A stretch of DNA of 64,000 bases, taken from assembly GCF_900215145.1 (NCBI RefSeq), contig NZ_OBDO01000004.1, positions 124,001-188,000 of the forward strand. Direction: 5' to 3'. Positions 35,437 to 42,161 of this stretch are shown here, piece after piece. The position numbers and the translations under genes are program-made. How positions within the stretch are numbered: position 1 is the stretch's first letter; each line of letters begins with the position of its first letter. Below the pieces are notes generated by a model. That model worked only from the letters and a program-made list of their open reading frames with translations. It was not told the DNA's origin and did not search any database. The stretch comes from Geodermatophilus sabuli (lineage in GTDB: Bacteria; Actinomycetota; Actinomycetes; Mycobacteriales; Geodermatophilaceae).

Positions 35437-35463
35437 TGTTGGGGATAACGGTAGACTGATCCC
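35437..35463 (+). promoter_or_regulatory. 15-base motif and leaderless promoter
   Basis: TGTTGGGGATAACGG (35437-35451, minus-strand copy of the dispersed motif) runs directly into the -10 TAGACT (35452-35457), then six bases and the ATG at 35464. The motif thus occupies the -35/spacer area and could act as an operator. A six-T run lies just before it. Confidence 0.6.
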
Positions 35464-36318
35464 ATGACAGGTGGGTGGCAGCCACCGCTGCCGTCGATGC
35501 CGACTCCTCCGGCGGAGCGCTCCTGGCGGCGGCTGCGGCCGCCCGAGGGGTACGAGGCGCAGTGGCGCCGCCTGATGGAGGCCGCGCTCGAGCTCGGGCT
35601 GAGCCCCGACTCCCTCGCCGAGGACGGGCTGGACCCGATCGCCGCGGCCCGAGGCTGGAAGCCGGCGACCGTGGCGCTCTACAGCAAGGTCGCCCGCTAC
35701 GGCGGTGTGGCGCTGCCGTCGGTGCGCACCCCCGAGCCGGATCCGCCGGCGCTCGAGCTGCGCCCGCTGACCCAGGTCCGCAGCGAGGACCCCGAGCACC
35801 TGCGCACGGTGGCGTGGTGCGCGCTGGCGCTGAATTGGCCGGCCACCGTGGGGCAGTTCCGGGCGCTGCGCCGGGACCAGGTGCACGCGACGGCCCGCCG
35901 GCTCATCGTCCGCACCGACGACGGTGAGTGGTCGGTTCCCGGTGCGCTCACCGCCTGGCACGCCTGGGAGGCGCGGCGCGCCCGCTTCCCCGCCCTCGCC
36001 GACAGCCCGTGGGTACTGCCGGCCCTGCGCCGCGGCCCCGGGCTGGCCTCGGCCGTCGGCGGGCAGCTGTCCACGCAGGCGCTGCAGGTGACGTTCGCCA
36101 AGCACGCCGTGCGCACCGCCCATCACCTGCGGCTGACCGCTCCGCCGTCCCGCCGGGAGCAGGCCGAGGCGCTGGCGGTGGCCTATCTGACACTGTCCTA
36201 CGACTCCTACCGCCGGCTCGCGCTGGCCGCCGGGGCCCGCCCGGTCAGCGCCCGCGGCGCGGTGCGGGCGCTGCGCACCGTCGCGCGGTCGGCGCGATCG
36301 GCGGGGCTGGCCGGCTGA
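35464..36318 (+). CDS. Degenerate tyrosine-recombinase-like protein
   Basis: 284 residues, annotated by shape rather than by a firm family match. An N-terminal helical, SAM-like part (residues 25-85) precedes a region resembling the integrase catalytic domain. WCALALNWPATVGQFRALRRDQV aligns with the Arg I box, but Thr128 stands where the catalytic Arg should be. AHHLRLT at 219-225 resembles HxLR. LSYDSYRRL near 245 contains candidate tyrosines. It may be a DNA-binding relative that has lost recombinase activity. It starts leaderless under the dispersed motif. Convergent with the radical SAM gene. Confidence 0.6.
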   Translation: MTGGWQPPLPSMPTPPAERSWRRLRPPEGYEAQWRRLMEAALELGLSPDSLAEDGLDPIAAARGWKPATVALYSKVARYGGVALPSVRTPEPDPPALELRPLTQVRSEDPEHLRTVAWCALALNWPATVGQFRALRRDQVHATARRLIVRTDDGEWSVPGALTAWHAWEARRARFPALADSPWVLPALRRGPGLASAVGGQLSTQALQVTFAKHAVRTAHHLRLTAPPSRREQAEALAVAYLTLSYDSYRRLALAAGARPVSARGAVRALRTVARSARSAGLAG

Positions 36319-36330
36319 CGGCCGGCCGGG

Positions 36331-37869
36331 TCACAGCAGCGTCAGCTGCTCCGGCGCCGCGGCACGAGCGGTCCGGGCCCGCGCCGCGGCCGCCGTCGCG
36401 GCGCGGGGGACGGCCGGGAGACTCCCGACCGGGAAGTCCGCGTCGTCGTCCCCGGGGATGCCGGTGGGCGTCGCGCCCGCCGCCATCGTGCCGCGCGCCG
36501 ATCCCCCGGCCCGCCGGTCCAGGCCGTGCTCGGCCAGCAGGGGCGCCACCCGCGCGGCCAGCCAGCGGCGGTACTCCGGCGCCACCGAGGCGCCGCGGCG
36601 GTAGAGCTGCTGGTAGCGCGGCACCAGCTGCGGGTGCTCGCGGGCCAGCCAGGCCGAGAACCACTCGCGGGCACCCGGCCGCAGGTGCAGCGGGACGACG
36701 GTGACGCCGCCGGAGCCGGCCTCGGCGATCGCCGCGATGGTCGCGTGCAGATCGGCGAGCCGGTCGGTCAGGCCGGGCAGGACCGGGGCCAGGAACACCC
36801 CGCAGGACAGCCCGGCGTCGGTGATGGCCCGCACCAGCTCCAGCCGGGCCCGCGGGCTCGGCACCCCGGGCTCCAGGGACTCGTGCAGCTCGCCGTCGAG
36901 GATCGCCATGGACACCCCGAGCCCGATCGGCACGTCCCGGGACGCGGCGGCCAGCAACGGGAGGTCCCGCCGCAGCAGGGTGCCTTTCGTCAGGATCGAG
37001 AACGGCGTACCGGCGCCGGCCAGCGCCGAGATCACCCCGGGCATCAGCCGGTAGCGGCCCTCGGCCCGCTGGTAGGGGTCGGTGTTGGTGCCCAGCGCGA
37101 CGTGCTCCCGCCGCCAGGACGGCCGACCCAGCTCGCGGTGCAGCACGTCGACGACGTTGGTCTTGACCACGACCTGCGAGTCGAAGTCCCGTCCGGTGTC
37201 CAGCTCCAGCCACTCGTGCGTGCCGCGAGCAAAACAGTTGTGGCTGATCACGCCGTTGGCGACGAAGTCGCCGGTGCCCGTCGTGATGTCGTACATGGGC
37301 ATCTCGAGGCCGAGGTCCTCGATCGCAACGACGCGGAGATCCGCGTCGCTGTTCACAGCCGTGCCTTCGACCGTGCACGTGCGCCGGATCGCGGGGTCGA
37401 CCAGGTGGATGAACCGCAGGTGCTCGCGCAAGCCGCCGCGGAGGCGCACGTTCCGCACTCCGTTCGCCAGGTCCCGCTCCTCCGGCACCGCGTCGAGACC
37501 CAGGTCGTCGAACGCTCCCTGCGTCCACGACGACATCTCGTCGTCCGCGTTGCTGATGCGCAGGACATGCCTGCTGCGGCTCCCTTCGGCATCGACGATG
37601 CCTGCCAGGAGACCGCGCTGCCATGAGGACGTCGGGGCGGTGGGCCAGGCGACCTGCGCCTCGGCGGACCGTCCCAAGCCGAGCAGCTCGTCGTCGGTCG
37701 TCAGGTACGGACGCCGGTCCCTGCCGGTCATCGCGCCGGTGACGTGCTTCCACCCGCGAGCGCTGAGGAACCGGTGACCACCGCTGGCGACGAGTTCCGT
37801 GCCATCCGCCAGGCGCACGCGGTGCGCCGGCTTCACCGTCGACCAGTGGGCCAACACATCGGTGGTCAC
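36331..37869 (-). CDS. Rv2578c-family radical SAM protein, C-terminal part: intein C-half plus C-extein
   Basis: 512 residues in the frame beginning GTG 37869. Residues 1-211 are the larger part of an intein: GTELVASGGHRFLSARGWKHV (block B-like), GLLAGIVDAEGS (LAGLIDADG-type endonuclease motif), and the C-terminal block GVISHN followed by Cys212. Residues 212-512 are the C-extein FARGTHEWLELDTGRDFDSQVVVK (parts: CFARGTHEWLEL), which continues a SplB-like radical SAM protein through PYQRAEGRYRLMPGVI and ILTKGTLLRRDLP. The GTG overlaps the upstream frame's TGA (GTGA). Either a 2-base frameshift or a coupled split-intein gene. Confidence 0.8.
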   Translation of the reverse strand: MTTDVLAHWSTVKPAHRVRLADGTELVASGGHRFLSARGWKHVTGAMTGRDRRPYLTTDDELLGLGRSAEAQVAWPTAPTSSWQRGLLAGIVDAEGSRSRHVLRISNADDEMSSWTQGAFDDLGLDAVPEERDLANGVRNVRLRGGLREHLRFIHLVDPAIRRTCTVEGTAVNSDADLRVVAIEDLGLEMPMYDITTGTGDFVANGVISHNCFARGTHEWLELDTGRDFDSQVVVKTNVVDVLHRELGRPSWRREHVALGTNTDPYQRAEGRYRLMPGVISALAGAGTPFSILTKGTLLRRDLPLLAAASRDVPIGLGVSMAILDGELHESLEPGVPSPRARLELVRAITDAGLSCGVFLAPVLPGLTDRLADLHATIAAIAEAGSGGVTVVPLHLRPGAREWFSAWLAREHPQLVPRYQQLYRRGASVAPEYRRWLAARVAPLLAEHGLDRRAGGSARGTMAAGATPTGIPGDDDADFPVGSLPAVPRAATAAAARARTARAAAPEQLTLL

Positions 37870-37988
37870 ACGTAGCGCCGGTACGTGTCCCCCTTCTCGG
37901 TGCCGATGATCCGGTCGCCGACACGCAGTTCGGCGATCGGCTTCTGACCACCGTCGGCCATCAGCACCTGCGTGTCGCCGGCTACGCA
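37237..37988 (-). other. Intein coding region inserted at the third cluster cysteine
   Basis: The intein runs from Cys79 of the upstream frame (CVAGDTQVLMADG) to the His-Asn before CFARGT. It spans about 251 residues, 40 upstream and 211 downstream of the frame break at 37866-37869. Joined exteins give C-S-H-A-C-V-Y-C-F-A-R, restoring the radical SAM CxxxCxxC motif, whose third Cys is the +1 splicing nucleophile. Base composition and codons look less GC-extreme than in the exteins. Intein-containing members of this family are known; the frame break is the unusual part. Confidence 0.85.
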
Positions 37989-38222
37989 GTACACGCACGC
38001 ATGACTGCAGCCCCGGTAGGGGTTGATCGTCCAGCGGAACGGCATGGGTGAGGGCCCCGGGACCTCGTTGAGCGCGCTCTTGCTGCGTACCTCGTGCAAG
38101 GTCAGCCCCGGGAACTCAGGCACCTGCACGCTGCGCAGCAGCCCGCGCATGGTCGGCATCCCGGGCAGCGTCGCCGGCTCTGCGGCGTCGATCCGCTGCG
38201 CGTCCCATCGCATGCCCGTCAT
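37866..38222 (-). CDS. Rv2578c-family radical SAM protein, N-terminal part: N-extein plus intein N-half
   Basis: 118 residues from ATG 38222. N-extein 1-78 holds SKSALNEVPGPSPMPFRWTINPYRGCSHACVY (parts: SKSALNEVPG, NPYRGCSHACVY), i.e. the first two cluster cysteines C72 and C76. The intein begins at C79 (CVAGDTQVLMADGGQKPIAEL; quoted start CVAGDTQVLMADG) and the frame ends after 40 intein residues at YRRYV-stop. Removing two bases (GT) at the GTGTGA would join it to the downstream frame. The family is related to spore photoproduct lyase (SplB). A LexA-like box abuts the start codon. Confidence 0.82.
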   Translation of the reverse strand: MTGMRWDAQRIDAAEPATLPGMPTMRGLLRSVQVPEFPGLTLHEVRSKSALNEVPGPSPMPFRWTINPYRGCSHACVYCVAGDTQVLMADGGQKPIAELRVGDRIIGTEKGDTYRRYV

Positions 38223-38238
38223 CCGAACACACGTTCGA
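38223..38238 (-). promoter_or_regulatory. LexA (SOS) box at the radical SAM gene start
   Basis: On the minus strand TCGAACGTGTGTTCGG, one mismatch from the actinobacterial SOS consensus TCGAAC-N4-GTTCGA, immediately before the ATG at 38222. The position over the transcription or translation start fits LexA repression and DNA-damage induction. Confidence 0.7.
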
Positions 38239-38365
38239 AGCCGTGTCCAGGCGACGCGTCAGGGCGGGTCGGCGCGGACCGGGACGGCCCGGGTGCGCAG
38301 CAGCCTCCGCCGCACCGGGGGCGGCCAGGTGGGTGGTGACGAAGCGGCCGACCGTCCCCCGGGGG

Positions 38366-38716
38366 CTAGAGCGGGGCGCCGGCGTCCTCGACGTCCATCC
38401 GCGCCACCAGCTCACCGCGGAAGGTGTAGACGTGCCGGACGGCGGACCGGGAGAGCACGGCGCCGTCGGGACTGCGCACCACCAGCTGGACGTCGACGGC
38501 GACCCGGCCGTCGGGCAGCGTCGTGGTCCGCACCGGGCGCACGGACGGCGAGATCTGCGCCCACTGGCGGCGCCAGTAGTCGGCCACCGCCGCACGGCCG
38601 ACGAGCCGGCCGCCCTCCCAGCCGTTGGGCCAGTCCACGTCCTCGGTCATGGCCGCGGTCAGCGCCTCGACGTCGCGGCGGGCGAAGGAGGCGTACAGCC
38701 GGTCGAGAGGGTCCAT
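38366..38716 (-). CDS. SnoaL-like/NTF2-fold protein
   Basis: 116 residues from ATG 38716. Cone-shaped NTF2 fold: MDPLDRLYASFARRDVEALTAAMTEDVDWPNG (parts: FARRDVEALTAAMTEDV), AAVADYWRRQWAQ, and HVYTFRGELVARMDV. The family includes cyclases, isomerases and non-enzymatic binding proteins; no reaction can be assigned. It follows the Lrp-type regulator by 13 bases and may be co-transcribed with it. The 143 bases between it and the radical SAM start contain only the SOS box. Confidence 0.82.
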   Translation of the reverse strand: MDPLDRLYASFARRDVEALTAAMTEDVDWPNGWEGGRLVGRAAVADYWRRQWAQISPSVRPVRTTTLPDGRVAVDVQLVVRSPDGAVLSRSAVRHVYTFRGELVARMDVEDAGAPL

Positions 38717-38729
38717 GTCGTCCTCCGGT

Positions 38730-39221
38730 CTACAGCGGCGGGCGGTCCTCGTAGAAGGTCGAGAGCACCACCGTCGTCCGGGTGGTGACGTTGGCCGCCG
38801 CACGGATCTTCTGCAGCAGCGCCTCGAGGGCGTCCGGGGAGGCGACCCGCACCTTGAGGATGTAGCTCTCCACCCCAGCCACCGAGTGGCACGCCTCGAT
38901 CTCGGTCAGGTGCGCCAGCCGGGACGGCGCGTCGTCGGGCTGAGCGACGTCGATCGGCGTGATCGACACGAACGCGGTGAGCCCCAGCCCGAGCGACCTG
39001 GCGTCCACCTTCGCGTGGTAGCCGGTGATCAGGCCGCGCTGCTCCAGCCGCCGCACCCGCTGGTGCACCGCCGACACCGACAGCCCGACCCGCTCCGCGA
39101 GCTCGGTGTAGCTCGCCCGGCCGTCGCGGGCCAGCGCGGCCAGCAGCGCCCGGTCGACATCCGCGGAGGACGTCGGCGGCGTCCCGCCGCCGGCCTCAGC
39201 CGGCGAGGACGACGAGCTCAC
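38730..39221 (-). CDS. Lrp/AsnC family transcriptional regulator
   Basis: 163 residues. N-terminal winged helix VDRALLAALARDGRASYTELAERVGLSVSAVHQRVRRLE (parts: SYTELAERVGLSVSAVHQRV), and a C-terminal RAM domain ending ANVTTRTTVVLSTF. It overlaps the end of the M24 peptidase gene by 26 bases, so it is probably translated from the same transcript. Such regulators respond to amino acids; a link to peptide or amino-acid catabolism with the peptidase is reasonable inference. Confidence 0.92.
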   Translation of the reverse strand: MSSSSSPAEAGGGTPPTSSADVDRALLAALARDGRASYTELAERVGLSVSAVHQRVRRLEQRGLITGYHAKVDARSLGLGLTAFVSITPIDVAQPDDAPSRLAHLTEIEACHSVAGVESYILKVRVASPDALEALLQKIRAAANVTTRTTVVLSTFYEDRPPL

Positions 39222-40341
39222 GGGGACCCTCGTTCACACTGACCACGCCGTCGTCCGTGCAGACGACGATGTCCTCGATGCGGGCGCCGCAGCGGCCCGC
39301 CAGGTAGATGCCCGGCTCCACCGAGAAGGCCATACCCGGTGTCAGCGGGAGCGCGTTGCCGGCCACGATGTAGGGCGCCTCGTGGGTGTCCAGGCCGATG
39401 CCGTGTCCGGTGCGGTGGATGAACTGCTCCCCCCAACCCGCGGCGGTGATCACGTCGCGGGCCGCGGCGTCGACCTGCTCGGCGGTGACCCCGGGCCGGA
39501 CCGCGGCGGTCGCGGCCGCCTGCGCCTCCTGGAGGACGGCGTACCACTCGCGGACGTCGGCGCCCGGCTCGCGGCCCACCGCGTACGTGCGGGTGCAGTC
39601 CGAGCGGTAGCCGGTCGCCGTCTCCCCGCCGATGTCGACCACGACCAGGTCGCCGGCCTCGACGACCCGGTCGGAGAGCTCGTGGTGCGGGCTGGCGCCG
39701 TTGGGCCCGGAGCCGACGATGGTGAAGTCCACGCCGACGTGCCCCTCGGCGAGGATCGCCGCGGCGATGTCGGCGCCCACCTGGGCCTCGGTGCGCCCGA
39801 CGCGCAGCCACTCCCCCATCCGGGCGTGCACCCGGTCGATCGCGGCGCCGGCGGCGGCGAGCTCGGCCACCTCGGCGGGCGTCTTGACCATCCGCAGCCG
39901 GTCGACGACCGGCGCGGCCAGCTCCAGCGCCGACCCGGTCAGCGCCCGTTGCACGCCGAGGGCGTGTTCGGCCCACGTGCGCGCGCCCACGGCGACCCGG
40001 GTGGGCGCCGTCCCGAGGCGGGCGGTGGCCGTGGCGGCCAGCAGCGCGAACGGGTCGTCGGTCTCGTCCCAGGCCAGCACCTCCAGGTCCAGGCCGCCGG
40101 CGGGGCTGGCGTCGACCATGGGGGCCTCCAGCCGGGGGACGACGAGGAACGGCTCCCCCCGCCGGGGCACCGCGAGGGCGGTGAGCCGCTCCATCGCATG
40201 GGCGTCGTAGCCGCACAGGTAGCGCAGGTCGGAGCCCGGGGTGAGCACGAGCAGGTCGATGCCGAGCTCGGCGGCCACCGCGCGCGCGGTGTGCACGCGC
40301 TCGACGGTCACCAGCGGCCCGGACGGGGAAGAGGTCGACAC
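39196..40341 (-). CDS. M24 family Xaa-Pro aminopeptidase/dipeptidase
   Basis: About 381 residues from GTG 40341, seven bases after a leaderless -10 (AGACTA at 40349-40354, minus-strand TAGTCT). Creatinase N-domain, then the pita-bread fold with metal ligands: VVVDIGGETATGYRSDCTRTY (two Asp), HRTGHGIGLDTHEAPYI (His), FSVEPGIYLAG (Glu), and GARIEDIVV (Glu). It removes residues next to proline from peptides. Divergent from the exonuclease gene. Confidence 0.92.
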   Translation of the reverse strand: MSTSSPSGPLVTVERVHTARAVAAELGIDLLVLTPGSDLRYLCGYDAHAMERLTALAVPRRGEPFLVVPRLEAPMVDASPAGGLDLEVLAWDETDDPFALLAATATARLGTAPTRVAVGARTWAEHALGVQRALTGSALELAAPVVDRLRMVKTPAEVAELAAAGAAIDRVHARMGEWLRVGRTEAQVGADIAAAILAEGHVGVDFTIVGSGPNGASPHHELSDRVVEAGDLVVVDIGGETATGYRSDCTRTYAVGREPGADVREWYAVLQEAQAAATAAVRPGVTAEQVDAAARDVITAAGWGEQFIHRTGHGIGLDTHEAPYIVAGNALPLTPGMAFSVEPGIYLAGRCGARIEDIVVCTDDGVVSVNEGPRELVVLAG

Positions 40342-40398
40342 GAACCGCAGACTAGCGACGCGCACCGGAACCGCTCCTGCCCGTTACCGTCGCGGGCT

Positions 40399-41325
40399 GT
40401 GACGACGATGCTGCTGGACGCGGCCAGCCTCTACTTCCGGGCCTTCTACGGGGTGCCGACCAGCGTGACCTCGCCCGACGGGCGCCCGGTGAACGCCGTC
40501 CGCGGCTTCCTCGACATGACCGCCCGGCTGGTCACCACGCACGGCCCCGAGCGGCTGGTCGCCTGCTGGGACGACGACTGGCGGCCCGCCTTCCGGGTCC
40601 GGGCGCTGCCCTCGTACAAGGCGCACCGGGTCGCCCCCGAGGGGGGCGAGGAGGTGCCCGACGAGCTCGGTCCCCAGGTGCCGGTGCTGGTGGAGGTGTT
40701 GGCGGCGGCCGGCATCGCCCGGGTGGGCGCCCCCGGGTACGAGGCCGACGACGTCATCGGCACCCTCGCCGAGCGCGCCGAGGGCCCGGTGGACGTCGTC
40801 ACCGGTGACCGGGACCTGTTCCAGCTGGTGGACGACGCGCGGGGGGTGCGGGTCCTCTACACCGCCCGCGGCATCACCGACCTGGAGCTGGTCGACGAGG
40901 CGGCGGTCACCGCCAAGTACGGCATCCCCGGGCGGGCCTACGCCGACTTCGCGGTCCTGCGCGGCGACCCCAGTGACGGGCTGCCCGGCGTGGCCGGCGT
41001 CGGCGCCAAGACCGCGGCGGCGCTGATCACCGAGTTCGGCGACCTGGCCGGCATCCGGGCCGCGGCGGCGCGCACCGTCGTCCCGAAGGCGCCGCTGACC
41101 GCCGCCGTGCTCAAGAAGCTGCACGCCGGGGCGGACTACCTCGACGCCGCCCCGGTGGTGGTCGCCGTCGCCCGCGACATCGACCTGCCGCCGGTCGCCG
41201 ACGAGCTGCCCCGCCGTCCGGCCGACCCCGACGCGCTGGCCGCGCTCGCCGCCGCGCACGGCATCGAGTCCTCGGTCAGGCGGCTGGGTGCCGCCCTGGG
41301 CTGGCCGGCCGACGCGACCGCCTGA
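40399..41325 (+). CDS. 5'-3' exonuclease (Pol I N-terminal-like)
   Basis: 308 residues from GTG 40399. Flap-nuclease motifs: LLDAASLYFRAFYGVP, CWDDDWRPAFR, APGYEADDVIGTLA, VVTGDRDLFQLVDD, AVLRGDPSDGLPGVAGVGAKTAAALI (helix-hairpin-helix DNA contact). It acts on flap or nicked DNA in repair. TACCGT eight bases upstream of the start is a possible leaderless -10. Confidence 0.92.
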   Translation: MTTMLLDAASLYFRAFYGVPTSVTSPDGRPVNAVRGFLDMTARLVTTHGPERLVACWDDDWRPAFRVRALPSYKAHRVAPEGGEEVPDELGPQVPVLVEVLAAAGIARVGAPGYEADDVIGTLAERAEGPVDVVTGDRDLFQLVDDARGVRVLYTARGITDLELVDEAAVTAKYGIPGRAYADFAVLRGDPSDGLPGVAGVGAKTAAALITEFGDLAGIRAAAARTVVPKAPLTAAVLKKLHAGADYLDAAPVVVAVARDIDLPPVADELPRRPADPDALAALAAAHGIESSVRRLGAALGWPADATA

Positions 41326-41362
41326 GCGAGGTCCTCCTGCCGGGTCCGGCTGGGGGCGTCGC

Positions 41363-42016
41363 TCAGACCTCGTCCCAGGTGTAGGCGGCGGAGTCCTCGT
41401 CGGTGATGGCGATGCGGACGGTGACCTCCTCGCCGTCGGAGGTGGTGCCGCTGCAGTCGTAGGTGGCGCCCTCCTCGACGGTCATCTCGTCGTCGCAGCT
41501 CAGGTCGAGCCCCACCCCGTGGGCCTGCTCGAACTGCTCGGCGACGTCGTCCTCCACCGCGCCGCGGTCGAGCACCTGTGACCCGAGGGTCAGCGGCAGG
41601 ACGACCGCCAGCGCGATCACCACGATGGCCAGCGCGACCAGCCCGACGACGAGGCCGGTGCGGGCCTTGCGGGGCTGCAGCGGCGACGGGCCGTGGTCCC
41701 CCGGCTGCCCGTAGGGGAGCTGTCCGTACTGGGGCTGTGCGTACTGCGGTTGCCCGTAGGCGGGCTGGCCGTACTGCGGTTGGCCGTACCCGGGTGCGCC
41801 GTACGGCGGCTGGCCGTACGGCCCCGGCTGGGCGTACCCGGCTGGGCCGTACGGACCGGGCTGCCCGTACCCGCCCGGCGGACCGTAGGGACCCGGCTGC
41901 TGCGGCGCCTGGCCGTGCCCACCGGGCTGCGGCGGCGGCTGGCCCCCGGGCTGGCCGTACGGCCCCGGCTGCCCGTACTGCCCCGGCGGACCGCCGCCCT
42001 GGGGTGGGTTGGTCAT
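41363..42016 (-). CDS. Pro/Gly/Tyr/Gln-rich membrane protein with DUF4333 domain
   Basis: 217 residues. The first ~115 residues are PxYGQP-type repeats ([24 protein letters not shown]). Then comes one transmembrane helix ([22 protein letters not shown]) and an extracytoplasmic DUF4333 domain with a cysteine pair ([19 protein letters not shown]). The cytosolic repeat is probably disordered. Function unknown; common at actinobacterial envelopes. GGGAGCG precedes the ATG. Confidence 0.85.
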   Translation of the reverse strand: MTNPPQGGGPPGQYGQPGPYGQPGGQPPPQPGGHGQAPQQPGPYGPPGGYGQPGPYGPAGYAQPGPYGQPPYGAPGYGQPQYGQPAYGQPQYAQPQYGQLPYGQPGDHGPSPLQPRKARTGLVVGLVALAIVVIALAVVLPLTLGSQVLDRGAVEDDVAEQFEQAHGVGLDLSCDDEMTVEEGATYDCSGTTSDGEEVTVRIAITDEDSAAYTWDEV

Positions 42017-42108
42017 CGTCGCTCCCGGTCGCGGATCTGGAGGCCCGGGACCGCGCGTCCCGGAGCGGGGAGATTGTGCCCCACGGGAGCCCCCCGGACG
42101 GCGGCCCC

Positions 42109-42161
42109 GCCACAGGGGCCCCCGCGAGCCTGCGAGCGGTGGGGACGGCGGGGTCCTCTCT
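42109..42161 (+). repeat. Intergenic repeat abutting the helY stop (copy A)
   Basis: From CAGGGGCC to CTCTCTCAG, a stretch of about 53 bases matches 46106-46158 at roughly 44 positions. In both cases it ends exactly on the stop codon of a minus-strand gene (helY here, tatC there). Confidence 0.65.

Noticed and set aside
37866-38222. Programmed ribosomal frameshift joining the two intein frames
   Set aside because: No slippery heptamer is seen at GTGTGA, and the required shift is two bases forward; a GTGA coupling or a simple mutation is more economical.
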